64,000 bases of DNA. Source: Euborellia annulipes. Lineage: Eukaryota; Arthropoda; Insecta; Dermaptera; Anisolabididae. The stretch spans positions 47,543 through 111,542 of the forward strand of contig JAKCPI010025046.1 of NCBI GenBank assembly GCA_023213315.1, written 5' to 3'. This document shows positions 21,393 to 31,425 of the stretch, one piece after another; the stretch's first letter is position 1; each line of letters begins with the position of its first letter. Below the pieces are notes generated by a model. It was not told the DNA's origin, made no database searches, and was given only the letters and a program-made list of their open reading frames with translations. The position numbers and the translations under genes are program-made.

Positions 21393-21667
21393 TGGACCGT
21401 TTATTTTGAAAGTGGTGTAAAGTCCATTTTTAAAAAAAAAAATGAGATATCACATAATTTATGCTTAATTAATGTAAATTTTCTATGTATAAATAGCTAG
21501 TGGTAAATTTCTTAAAAAATTCCCATGTTTTGTACATTTGAAAATTGGTCGGTAAATAGATTCTTTAATAAACAAATATGTTAACCTTTCATTTTCTCGA
21601 AATAATAGAAAATTGACTTACATGTAAGTCAAGTAAGGGGTGCACCACTTTCAAAATAAACGGTCCA
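21393..21667. mobile_element. MITE with 26-bp TIR TGGACCGTTTATTTTGAAAG
   Basis: Left end TGGACCGTTTATTTTGAAAG continues to GTGGTG; the right end is its exact reverse complement (CACCAC...GGTCCA). It is 275 bp and non-coding. A second left end of this type lies at 63573. Superfamily unassigned. Confidence 0.8.
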
Positions 21668-22699
21668 TTTAATTCTTTAATTGATGATTCAAATCAGGGC
21701 TGATGCTTCGGCCCTATTTAGAACCATCTTAAGCTATTGTCATCCTCTCTGGATTATTTTAGACAATTTTTTAAATGTATTTACAGTAAATAAGTTTGAG
21801 TTACCCAAATTAGACGATGGGATACCTTGAACAGAGAGGAAATGAAAATAAAAATTTTCACTCCTTGGTATTCATATAGTCTAATTTGAGCATTAACTCA
21901 AAATTAATTACTGTATATGTTAGAAATAAAAAAAATATACCTCGATCAAAAAGATATTAGAATATAAGCTGATTTAATGTCAAACATCATTGATAATAAA
22001 CTTTAAAAATGTGGATATTTTAAATTCAATTGTCAATTCTAAATGCAAATGTTAAACGTTTAATGAAGTCACGCGATATGGCTTCACTAATTGATTAGTT
22101 TTCTCTAGAAATACTAAAACTTAATAGATCAAGAAGAGAAGAAGTGGATTATTTAATAATATTTCCTTCATTGGTGATGATATATTATTAAACTTGATAG
22201 TCACATCTAATTATCATAAAGAAACGATTTTAGAGACTTGATCTATCCAACGTTTGTGATTTAATAATAGAGAAATGTTGCTTGCTAACATGGAATTTAT
22301 TTCTAAAACAATATTAATCACAAACTGTTATCCTTAGTCGAATCATCTTATTAACTTGTCGAGGGCTGCTCTCTCTTTCTCTATGGCTTTAAGTCTTTGA
22401 TAATTTTATCAGAGCTCCTACTCTGTCTTCTCTCTCTATAAAATAAATGGATTACATTATAAATGTTGTGTGTTCAGACACAAGAAGATTGACAGACGTG
22501 TAGACATCTCTCTCTTGTTCAATCTTGTTTTGCTCATTCTTTTCTCTCTTTGTTTATTATAAATGTAAATATCTACAGATTCGTTGTTATTAGGCTTAAG
22601 TTATGAAATTTTTGATTTTTTTTTAAACTAGTAAGTTATTAAAAAATATAAACTGTCAATACTGTCTGATTAGCATGTCGTATCTTAAAAATATATGTA
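21668..22699. other. AT-rich stretch, no gene
   Basis: No recognised gene or repeat in about 1 kb. CT-rich patches lie near 22370-22440 and 22505-22555. Confidence 0.6.
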
Positions 22700-23102
22700 T
22701 TAAGGTGCGCGTTTCGAAAAGCAGTTAGAAGACCATTCACTACCGAGTTACTCGAGGTGGCAAGAGATGGTGTTAGTTTTTCCCATAGGAATACAAGGGA
22801 TTTGTTCCATTTCATTTGAAAGATTCCAGCTAATTAATTAAGGGTAAAAAATTAATTATTTTTTAACACAATGATTACTAATTTAATTATCTACAACATA
22901 TAGAGCGAATTTTTAAAAAATATATTTTCTTTAATGCGATTAATCTAAAAAAAAATTTATTTTTTCGAAAATCAAAAAAAGGGCTTCTATAAGTTGTAGA
23001 TATTTTAAATAGCTTTAATTAAAAAAAAAATTGAGGTCGATAGCTTCAAAATTGTGACCGCTGGAATCTCCCAAAATTAGCACCCCGAGACGTGCACCTT
23101 AA
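22700..23102. mobile_element. TTAA-flanked MITE, copy 1, intact
   Basis: Ends TTAAGGTGCGCGTTTCG and CGAGACGTGCACCTTAA, about 400 bp, non-coding. A second copy in inverted orientation lies at 26284-27239. TTAA at both ends resembles piggyBac target use, but the TIR differs from the piggyBac at 29.7 kb. Confidence 0.75.
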
Positions 23103-23320
23103 AATATAAATACTTTTGAATTAACAGTGAATGACGCAACTTTATTAATTTTTTATTTCACTTTACACTAATAACACAAAAATATTTTAGTGATAAATTG
23201 ATTATTTTTACTTTTTTCTATTAGAGAGTGGTTTTCCTTTTTTTTTTTTTTTTTAGTCTGACTATATATTATACAATTTTTCTCAGTTTTTATATTGATT
23301 TATTAACATTACAGGGGCGT
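23103..23320. other. AT-rich stretch
   Basis: A long T-run at about 23237-23254; nothing else recognised. Confidence 0.55.
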
Positions 23321-23570
23321 ATTTGGGTTAAAGAAAAGGTGTGTGCGTGTTGAAGGAAGACAGACGAATGGATTCCATCAGGATGAGGAAGGAGCACCAC
23401 CGGCTCCAACCAACGACGTCGACCATCCAACCAACCCAACCTCGTCTTCGTCGGGTCGTAGCTTCTTATTGTCTGGCAGCAATGAGAAAAGATCACCTCC
23501 ATCCCCAAAACAGCAACAGCAGACTCTGCTCTCTGGCTGCTTCGATTATTGGCATGTTTATGACTCACTC
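23321..23570. other. Low-copy GC-richer island, no gene recognised
   Basis: Two plus-strand frames (23341 and 23343) and one minus frame overlap here. None shows a domain or compatible splice structure. Confidence 0.3.
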
Positions 23571-24120
23571 TCTCGTATTTCCTTCCTTCTTTTTTTTTTT
23601 CTTCTCACACTCTTTTTTTTATGATAAATCATCAGGTGAATTTGATAATAGAGAGAGAAATATTACATATTATCTAATCTAATAAAATTAGATTTAGAAA
23701 ATTTATTAAATAAAGTCAATTTTGTTTATAGGTTTAACAAATATTTTTTGCCATTAACTTAAAAAATAGTACGTCACTTTCTAATAGAGATAATTCAAGG
23801 TATTAATATTAATATCAATCTTGTATTTACAAAATTCAAAACAAAAGTGTTTGTATTTTATAGATAAGATTCAAAAAAAAATTGTATTCATACAAATTTG
23901 CATCTGCTTCGTCTTAATGTTACTGTGCTAAGTTTTTGACGTGACAACGTCTTACAATGCATGTTTAAGGGCCGGTTAGGGTGGCATGTAAGAAAAAGTT
24001 GGATAAAAACTCATGAAAATTGCTCGTTATAACTCCTCAGTCTTAAGAGGAATAATTCTTTTGAAAATACGGTTTGAAAAAATGATTCTTCAGCTAAAGA
24101 TTTCACCATTTATTTTTTTT
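23571..24120. other. AT-rich stretch
   Basis: T-runs and low-complexity DNA. One less AT-rich patch near 23935-23985 is unrecognised. Confidence 0.55.
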
Positions 24121-24129
24121 TTCCTATTA

Positions 24130-24402
24130 TTTCATTTTACCGCGAGGCGGGAAATTCATATTTGAAGGTTTAAACCATTGTAGATTCCGAACGACTAATC
24201 AGATCAGAAGAAATTTGGTGTCAATTTGAGCAGAAAGAACAACTCTAATTGACTATATAAAAAAAAAGTAAAAATCGCAATTAATAAACTCTAGAATCAA
24301 TTTATTTATTTATTTATTTATTTTTTAGATATGTCATTTTACCGGAGTGAGAGCGCTCAGCGGGAAATTCTTATTTGAAGTTTTAAGCCATTGTAAATTC
24401 CG
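24130..24402. repeat. Direct repeat pair, about 200 bp apart
   Basis: TCATTTTACCGCGAGGCGGG at about 24131 and TCATTTTACCGGAGTGAGAG at about 24333 start two related 60-70 bp segments. Both end with a CCATTGTARATTCCGAA sequence. A (TTTA)n run near 24301-24320 precedes the second. Confidence 0.7.
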
Positions 24403-24656
24403 AAATATCATTTTTTTGTTTTTTAAACACTTCATTTTGTAAGCAAAAAATGATCGGAAAATATCGGGTATCCATTATAGTAATAAACGTTAAAAGGCTA
24501 CTGGCTGCGACACAACCAACACAAGAAATTGCTCAAATTAAATTTTTCTTCTAATTAATTTATGCCACCTTATGGATAATACCTTCCACTTCTAACAATT
24601 TTGTCCTATCTTCTCGAGACATAGATATCCTAAAAAAAAAAAAAAAAAATATTCTC

Positions 24657-24814
24657 CCCCCCCTCGGGCTCTGGTGTAGTGGCTAGCGGCTGGCCATCTA
24701 TACCAAGGGTCGCGGATTCGGATCCCAGGCAGTCCGATGATTTTATTTAAGCCATTTGGATACCAAATGTCTTAAATAAGAAATAAGCCTGGACCCTAAA
24801 TGTATATATTATTA
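24657..24814 (+). mobile_element. SINE family A, 5' piece split by a ribozyme palindrome
   Basis: Full tRNA-like head: box A region TGGTGTAGTGGCTAGCGGCT and box B GGATTCGGATCCC. The body palindrome (TTTAAGCCATTTGG/CCAAATGTCTTAAATAA) follows. Interrupted at 24815; continues at 25318. Confidence 0.85.
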
Positions 24815-24896
24815 ATTGGAGAGATGTGGCTGTGAGATATCAGTAAGTGAGGTTTGGAGGACAGCAGCCAGGAAGGTAGCCTCTATTTAATGAAAC

Positions 24897-24960
24897 AGAC
24901 TCCTTTAACAAAACGTTTCGGCTAATTTTAATTGCGCCATCTTCAGTTGTTGTAGAGTCT
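24897..24960 (-). ncRNA. Hammerhead ribozyme motif, left arm
   Basis: Mirror copy of the motif at 25200-25263. On the minus strand: AGACTC, AACAA, CTGAAGA, stem II GGC/GCC with an AT-rich loop, GAAACGTT, TTGTT, then GAGTCT. All core positions intact. Confidence 0.8.
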
Positions 24961-25199
24961 AATAGGAAATAGAGTTGTCACTTGTGTGTTGTGCATAAGC
25001 GAATAGTTCAACAATGCTTATGTGTTATAACAATGCAAATATATTGAATATGATGAAACTTGTGAGAAGGCAAATATCGAAATGTGAAATGTCCTCACAA
25101 GTTTCATCATATTCAATATATTTGCATTGTTATAACACATAAGCATTATTGAACTATTCGCTTATGCACAACACACAAGTGACAACTCTATTTCCTATT

Positions 25200-25263
25200 A
25201 GACTCTACAACAACTGAAGATGGCGCAATTAAAATTAGCCGAAACGTTTTGTTAAAGGAGTCT
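25200..25263 (+). ncRNA. Hammerhead ribozyme motif, best preserved
   Basis: Stem I pairs AGACTC (25200-25205) with GAGTCT (25258-25263) and AACAA with TTGTT, leaving an internal loop as in active type I hammerheads. The core is CTGAAGA (25214-25220) and GAAAC (25241-25245). The cleavage triplet is GTT (25246-25248) and stem II is GGC/GCC. Stem III is only ACGT, so a dimer is expected. One U sits between CTGAAGA and stem II. Confidence 0.85.
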
Positions 25264-25317
25264 GTTTCATTAAATAGAGGCTACCTTACTGGCTGCTGTC
25301 CTCCAAACCTCACTTAC

Positions 25318-25436
25318 GTATATATTATTAAATAACGATTATGGTAAAAAGTCTTATATGGCCTAAGTTGCCGAAAAAGACTGTGTATGTCTATGTGAGT
25401 GTGAATGGAAAAAGTGTGAGTGAAGAAAAAAATCAA
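25318..25436 (+). mobile_element. SINE family A, 3' piece
   Basis: Continuation of the SINE from 24814: TAAATAACGATTATGG, the 3' domain (ATGGCCTAAGTTGCCGAAAA), then GTGAGTGTGAATGG and an A-run. Confidence 0.85.
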
Positions 25437-25790
25437 TATCCTAAATAAAATTGATATCTTTCATACTTATTCTAAAATAATATCCAATTATTGTGAAAAT
25501 TTTTGGACACTAACATACGGTATGTAATTAATAATATATAATTCATTCAATTTACTAAAAAGAAAAAAGTTATCTTAAAAAACATAATTTTATATAATAT
25601 ACAAAATTCAATTTAAAATTTTTTTTAATAATTTATAAAGTATAACAATCTAATCTCCTTTCTCTTATTATTATTCTAATTTTTTCCCCCACTCCTTTTT
25701 TTCTCTGTCTAGATTTAATTAAAATAATAAAAAAATGAAAAAAATCACGAAATAGAATATAATAGTAATAGTAATAATAATTTGAGTAAA
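25437..25790. other. AT-rich stretch
   Basis: No gene or repeat recognised. Confidence 0.6.
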
Positions 25791-26110
25791 TTGCACGTTA
25801 ATTTATTTTATGATTGGAATGGATAACAATCCCAATTGCCCGAGATATCGTCAATTAATTTGAAACTCGCTAAGTCGAAGCGAGAGCCGGCGATCCCCAG
25901 CGAATTAGCGATAAGTGATAAGTTATAGTGTTAATATCTAGCTAGTATTATCTAGCTAAGGCCCCTCTCGCCTTCCGATTTAATTCCAACCAGAACCAGT
26001 ACCAAAGGTTGCATCCCAAGAGCCAGCCCCGCCTCTCTCTGTTACATTCTATTTCCCCTTACATAGTGTATATACATACACACACCCAGAGACGTATACA
26101 TTCTGACAAT
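25791..26110. other. Low-copy GC-richer island, no gene recognised
   Basis: About 300 bp less AT-rich than its flanks, with GATAA-type motifs (AGTGATAAGTTATAG) and a TATCTAGCTAGTATTATCTA local repeat. Candidate regulatory DNA by composition only. Confidence 0.3.
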
Positions 26111-26283
26111 AAAAGACAATTTTAAATGTGTCTATAGATATCTAGATCGTTTTTTTTTTTTTTTAATCAATTAATTTTCTAAATTAAATTGTTAAGTATT
26201 AGTAGGATAAGGAAAAAATATATTAATATATTTTGTATAAAATTTTTCTGTTTCAAATTAGTATTTTTTTAACGATGCCTTTA

Positions 26284-27239
26284 TTAAGGTGCGCGTCTCG
26301 GTGTGCTAATTTTGGGAGATTTCAGCTGCCACAATTTTGAAGCTATCGACATCAATTTTTTTTTTAATTAAAAGTCCTTTTTTTGATTTTCGAAAAAATA
26401 ATTTTTTTTTTAGATTAATTGCATTAAAGAACAGATATTAAAAAAAAAAAAAAAAATTCGAGGGCTCGCTGGTGTAGTGAGCTAGGGTGTCAGCTTCTAC
26501 AAAGAAGATCCCTGTTCAAATCCTTGGCGTGCGGGATTTTTCATTAAATAAAAATATTTATTTAATGTAAACAAATCCTCAAGCAAGCCCTGGATTGGAA
26601 TATAGGATCTCACCACAATAGTCCTCAGGCAACTCTACGAGGAGAGGGAGTTGCTGTGACATCCCGTCCTGTGGAAGGGACGTAAAGAAGGTTCCCTCTC
26701 AGTGATGCATTCTTCGAGAGGAGTAGGCTACATGCCGGTGCTGAGGGAGTCCCTCCTCAACTAGGACATCCTCCCTAGCATAGAAGAGGTTGGATATAAG
26801 GAGCCGGTTGGAACCAGAAATAAGGATTAGTTCACTAGCTAGAGACGAAAGCAGGAGGAGGAGTTAGAGATAGGAAATGATGTAACTTCACGGGGTGCCG
26901 GTAGATGGCTACGGCCAGAGGCCGGTTGGGTTTGAGGTGTGTGTCTTCGTACACGAAAGCACCTCGGGCAAATAAACGGGGATCCCGATAGGAATTTCAA
27001 ATAAATAAAATAAATAAAAATAAAAAAAATTCGCTCTATATCTTATATATAATTAAAGTAGTAATCATTGTGTTAAAAAATATTTAATTTTTTACCCTTA
27101 ATTAATTAGCAGAAATCTTTAAAATGAAATGGAATAAATCCCTTGTATTCCTAAGGGAAAAACTAACGCCATCTCTTGCCACCTCGAGAAACTAGGTAGT
27201 GGATGGTCTTCTAAAGGCTTTTCGAGACGCGCACCTTAA
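26284..27239. mobile_element. TTAA-flanked MITE, copy 2, split by SINE E
   Basis: Reverse-orientation copy of the element at 22700-23102, with ends TTAAGGTGCGCGTCTCG and CGAGACGCGCACCTTAA. The interior is interrupted by a SINE from 26461; it resumes at 27023 with TTCGCTCTATA, matching copy 1. Confidence 0.8.
26461..27022 (+). mobile_element. Long tRNA-headed SINE, family E, copy 2
   Basis: The head has the box A region CTGGTGTAGTGAGCTAGGGT and box B (GTTCAAATCC). A body of about 450 bp ends in an AAATAAATAAAATAAATA tail. The target duplication AAAAAAATTCG is seen on both sides (to 26460 and to 27033). About 560 bp is long for a SINE; the body may come from a fused second element. Confidence 0.85.
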
Positions 27240-28204
27240 TAGTTTTTTTAAAATGGTAGACAGAAATCTCAATTTTGGAACTTTACGCTAGCAATTACAT
27301 AAACAATATTTAGGCCTGTATAAGGAATATAATATTATTCTTTTTTTATATAGGCCTATAAATACGTTATGCCACTGAACTATAGCAGATGTATATCATT
27401 AGAGAGATCGAATGTCTTCTCAAATTTGAAAGATAATATTTGCATAAAAAAACTCCAAAAAATAGCTACTTCCAACTTTTAATAAATGGAGTTGAAAAAT
27501 CCCTTTATTTATTAAATAATAGATGGTAAAAAAATTAAATTATACCTTATCTGATGATGAAGACATTCAATTAAAACAGAAAGTCTTTTTCTAATTAAAA
27601 ACATAAAAAATTTTCATATAACACATAACTATATTTATTAAACTAATTTCATTTTTAATGAAATAATAATAAAAATTCCTTAACCCGGATATTAAAGAAT
27701 ATGTATAGATATTTTTTTTTTTGCTAATATTATCCACTAATAATAAGCAAGTGGAAGTAATTAAAATATGGATATCAATTAAATTTAATTGGCGTTAAGG
27801 ATTTTATTCAGATGCTATTCATACCATTCATTCTCATTTCCACTTATGAATTAATTACTAAAAGGCTTACCTCACCTGAACGAATTTTTAATCCTTAAAC
27901 CCTAAACTAATTACAGACTAATAATCCCTAGCTTCTTCTTTTATTTTTTTTTTTTCTAATTTCTTCATTATTAGACTCTAATATGAAATTATCTTTTATT
28001 ATTTTTTTTTTTCGTTATAATGTGTTTGTTGGTTGGTTAAAATTATAAATACAAATTTTATTTTCTTCTTATAGGTGAGAGAAATAATAATAATAAAAAT
28101 GGGATTATGTATATATAAATTTATTTCATTATCCTTGTAATTAATTTTTTCCAGGGTTGATATTTTGGCCCGAAATTTTGAAAGAAAAAAAAAAAAAAAA
28201 AGAT
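27240..28204. other. AT-rich stretch
   Basis: About 1 kb of AT-rich DNA with T-runs. No gene or known repeat seen. Confidence 0.6.
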
Positions 28205-28262
28205 AATAAATTAAAAAATCCTGTAGATAAGCACAGAACACAACTTTCAATTACCTAAGGTG
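28205..28262 (-). mobile_element. Family X terminal hairpin, fragment
   Basis: AGCACAGAACACAACTTTCA then ATTACCTAAGG: one arm of the family X end hairpin. The body is absent. Confidence 0.5.
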
Positions 28263-28281
28263 TAATCTAATATGAATTAAA

Positions 28282-28383
28282 ATATGAGGATGCGTTACAA
28301 GGGCAGCCAAGGCGAAAAATAGACAAAAAATAGATTTTTGTTTTATTTTTCGCCTTGGCTGCCCTTGTAACGCATCCTCATAT
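28282..28383. repeat. Perfect 40-bp inverted repeat
   Basis: Arms 28282-28321 and 28344-28383 are exact reverse complements (for example GGCAGCCAAGGCGAAAAATA) with a 22-base loop. The arms are GC-richer than the region. A transcript would fold into a long uninterrupted hairpin. Confidence 0.9.
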
Positions 28384-28790
28384 CATAATATCCAGTCATC
28401 AAGAAACAACTATTTCAATTTTAATAAAAATTTATTTTTACTTTACCTTACCTATTAATAATTTTTGGTTATTAATCTTAATTCATCTTTATTTTAAACC
28501 CAAAAATTTATTTTTCCCTTTAAATGTATGAAATATTATTCTTTAAAAAGCGGAAGAAAATAAAAAAAAATGTTAACGTATTCAAAATAAAGTTAAAAAT
28601 GTCTCATAAAGTGTTGTTTTTTATTCATTCATCTATAAAAATAAATATTCTCTTTAACAATAGAAGAGAATTTGAAATTAAATTTAAATAAGTAGATGGC
28701 TATAAGTTATAGAGAGAGAGTGGGGGAAAGAGAGAGGCAATTCCCATTCAAGAAGTTGTATATACCGTATATATGAAGGGAGGCTGTTGG
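28384..28790. other. AT-rich stretch
   Basis: Nothing recognised. A GA-rich patch lies near 28711-28736. Confidence 0.55.
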
Positions 28791-29240
28791 ATTTTGAGCT
28801 GAGGTGAGGCAAGTGTTTGCTGTTGCCTTCGTTGCTTATTGGCTCCAGGCGTCGGAGATATGCGATACGATGCGCCTCCTTCTACAACCACCATCGATAA
28901 ACAAAGCCGCTGGATAATCCGCCCTGGAGAGAGCTTTGCGCTTATTTACACCCCTCTCTCTCTCTCTCTCTCTCTTTGTGTATGTGTATGTGTGTTGTTT
29001 CAACTCGTCAATGACCCTAGTTTATTATTAATACAGTGTCGGATCCACTCCTCCGGTGATAAACTTATCCGCGGCTTTTGTTAAATTAACATTCTAAAGT
29101 GCTTATTATTCTAATTGGGAAAATCCACTTTTACTAAGAGGGAACGACCGATGTTGTTAATAATCTCTATACATGAAAAACATCTATACCCCAAGGCCGC
29201 CGAGATCCTTGCCAGACTCGAAGCTTTTATATTAATATTA
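28791..29240. other. Low-copy island with (CT)n microsatellite
   Basis: GC-richer block with CT repeats at about 28953-28975 and a GT-rich tail. An 81-codon frame (28839-29084) runs through the CT tract and is not a recognisable protein. Confidence 0.35.
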
Positions 29241-29300
29241 AATTAATAAGAGAGTAAAAATGAGAAATCCAGCTAAGGTTATTTCTTTATTTGGTTAATT

Positions 29301-29348
29301 CAGATAGCTGACGTTTCGGTTCTGTGTTTGAACCATCTTCAGGGCTGG
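29301..29348 (-). ncRNA. Hammerhead ribozyme motif, left arm
   Basis: Minus strand: CTGAAGA, stem II GGTTC with GAACC, GAAACGTC. Core intact. Stem I pairing is weak compared with the 25.2-kb copy. Confidence 0.7.
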
Positions 29349-29524
29349 CGAAAAGTCATTATGAAAGTGTCATAGTGGATTTTATACATTGTTGAAAAAT
29401 TCTTATATAATAAATATATATATACACATAAATTTATCTACCTGGTCATCTCACACTGTGTATATATTTATTATATAAGAATTTTTCAACAATGTATAAA
29501 ATCCACTATGACACTTTAATAATG

Positions 29525-29573
29525 ACTTTTCTGAAGATGGTTCAAACACGGAACCGAAACGTCAGCTGTGTGA
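29525..29573 (+). ncRNA. Hammerhead ribozyme motif, right arm
   Basis: CTGAAGA at 29531-29537, GGTTC/GAACC stem II, GAAAC at 29556-29560, cleavage triplet GTC at 29561-29563. Stem I is poorly paired here. Confidence 0.7.
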
Positions 29574-30160
29574 ATTAACCAAATAAAGAAATAACCTTAG
29601 CTGCATTTCTCATTTTTACCCTCTTATTAATATAACATCTCAGCTATAAATTGTTTATGCTTCTTTATTAAAGCAGCCCCCCCCCCTTTCAAATAAAAAG
29701 TTTAAATTTTAACCCTAGAACGCAAAACCAGGGCCTTTCAGGCCCGGTCACTCCGTTTTTTCTCAATAACTCTCAGAAAAAGCTTCTTATAAATTTCAAG
29801 TTTTTAGTATTCCTCCATTTATTCATAATAAAGGTATTTTTAAAGGGTTTTTCAAAAAAAAAATTTTTTTATGCCTTATTTTTTCTTCGAACCACTTTAC
29901 AAACACAAAGTCACAAGGAGGGCCTCCCAGGCCCTTGGGGTTTCTGGGTATTTAAAACACTTTGAATGACAACCTATTATGTATTATGTATTTAAATATT
30001 TAAAATTGTCATGTTCTTTTTTAAATAATAAAATAAATATTGTCAAATTCTTTATTAATTTTGAAAAATCAAGAAAACTGTCAGTTTCATCTCGACTTTC
30101 GGATCTCAAAGCTTCTCTATATTTTTGAGATTATATCTTCTGATAACATTCAAGAATGCT

Positions 30161-30370
30161 TTTACTTTCTCTTAACTATATATGTAATTATATAGAAAGT
30201 ATTGTATTCATGTCAAAAATTCAATGTCGAGATTTTGATGGATATACACGTTTTGAGGTCCCCTGAGTTCAAAAAAGTTGTTTTTGCAACATGGTCTGTT
30301 TGTGAACAAAATATCTAAAGAATGAAAAGAGCTAGGAGATTGAAATGTTATCGAAGATAAAGACAGTATT
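30161..30370 (+). mobile_element. Family X fragment nested in piggyBac
   Basis: Starts TTTACTTTCTCTTAACTATA and runs to GAGCTAGGAGATTGAAATGT. The 3' part is lost. Confidence 0.7.
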
Positions 30371-30404
30371 CTTAAAAAAAAAATAAATAAAATAAAATAC
30401 AGTA

Positions 30405-31230
30405 TAGAGGATCACATTAGTGAAGAAAATAATGAAAATTCAAGCAATGAAGATATTGATCAAAAAAAAAATATTTATATTCTTTACGGAAATTTTCACC
30501 TGACTCATAATTTCTGTTTCAATACTCCATTTTTTATTGGAAAAGATACTTTAGAAAAGATAAAAAATGTATTCCAGCTGAATTTTTACCTATTAGAAAA
30601 AAAAAACCACTTTTTCGATTTACTCTCAAATTTGCGCTTGTCTCTTATGTGCCTAAAAAAGGAAGTATATTTTACTCTTGTCGAGTATATATCATTCAGA
30701 CAATATTGGTATTGTTTATGAACATGCCCAAAAAACCAGAAATTATTATTTATTATAATCAATCGAAAGGAGCAGTAGATATTTTGGATAAAATGACAGA
30801 CACTCATACGGTAGTATAGCCTAGCTGCAAAAGAAAAACAAATCATTGGCTGTTGGCCGTTTTTGAAAACTTTATTACGGTATGTGCAATTGCATCAATG
30901 ATCATTTATTTTAATTTAAAACACAAATCTCATGTTAATTTCCAAAAAAACACCTCCGAAGAAAATTTTTTGTTGAATTGAGCGAGGAATTAATTTGCGA
31001 TCACATAAAAATAAGATCGATACAAGGACTACAGAAATCAATTAGAAGGGTAATTGAGGAAGTACCCCCCTCAATGTCAAAATAAAATTTTGATCTTAAA
31101 AAACCTACAAGGAGAAGATGTTATTTGTGTCCAACTAAAATAAACAGAAAACAAAAATAACAAGTCTGCTGTAAAAGAAATATTTGAAGTGGTCATTGTA
31201 CTAAAAAAATTATATGTAAAAGATGTTTTT
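30405..31230 (+). pseudogene. piggyBac transposase relic
   Basis: Remnant of the DDE transposase that excises and inserts piggyBac elements at TTAA. Order seen: an acidic segment (SEENNENSSNEDID), a FLPIRKKPLFRFTLKFALVS stretch, then KKPEIIIYYNQSKGAVDILD (from about 30730; GTA GAT at 30775-30780 encodes the VD of the third catalytic region). Next come CKRKTNHWLLAVFENF and a C-terminal Cys-rich part (RRCYLCPTK... CKRCF, from 31113). Several lesions are visible: an in-frame TAG at 30817-30819, frame changes and stops in the Cys-rich domain. The first catalytic Asp region is missing. It cannot encode an active enzyme. Confidence 0.85.
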
Positions 31231-31425
31231 AAAATAAAAACCTTAAAATTATGAATAAAATATTGATTAGTTATATATTTTTATAAATTTTAAAATAAAT
31301 TAATGAACAAAAATTAATATAATTATTCAAAAATGTGTTGAAAAACCTATTAAACATATAGTGGGCCTGAGAGGCCCTCCTTGTGACTTTGCGTTTCCAA
31401 AAAAGCTTGTGCGTTCTAGGGTTAA

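Larger units (their letters stand above)
24815..25317. mobile_element. Palindromic hammerhead element with 13-bp target duplication
   Basis: A 503-bp insertion in a SINE, flanked by the perfect duplication GTATATATTATTA (24802-24814 and 25318-25330). After about 27 bp of extra sequence at the left, two arms (about 24842-25075 and 25085-25317) are almost exact reverse complements. Each arm carries one hammerhead motif, in opposite orientation. No coding capacity. The clean duplication shows real transposition, and a 13-bp duplication suits a retroelement-type mechanism. Confidence 0.85.
29245..29634. mobile_element. Palindromic hammerhead element, copy 4
   Basis: Arms about 29245-29428 and 29457-29634 are near-exact reverse complements with a loop of about 28 bp. 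Each arm carries a hammerhead motif plus the AACCAAATAAAGAAATAACC and TTAGCTGCATTTCTC tail. This is the same design as 24815-25317 but with unrelated central sequence. Confidence 0.8.
29713..31421 (+). mobile_element. piggyBac-like transposon, degenerate
   Basis: TTAA flanks both ends (29709-29712 and 31422-31425). The terminal repeats are CCCTAGAACGC and GCGTTCTAGGG, a piggyBac hallmark. Sub-terminal inverted motifs recur (AGTCACAAGGAGGGCCT near 29909 and its complement near 31366). The 1.7-kb length is shorter than the roughly 2.4 kb typical of the family, and a piece of family X sits inside (30161-30370). Confidence 0.9.
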
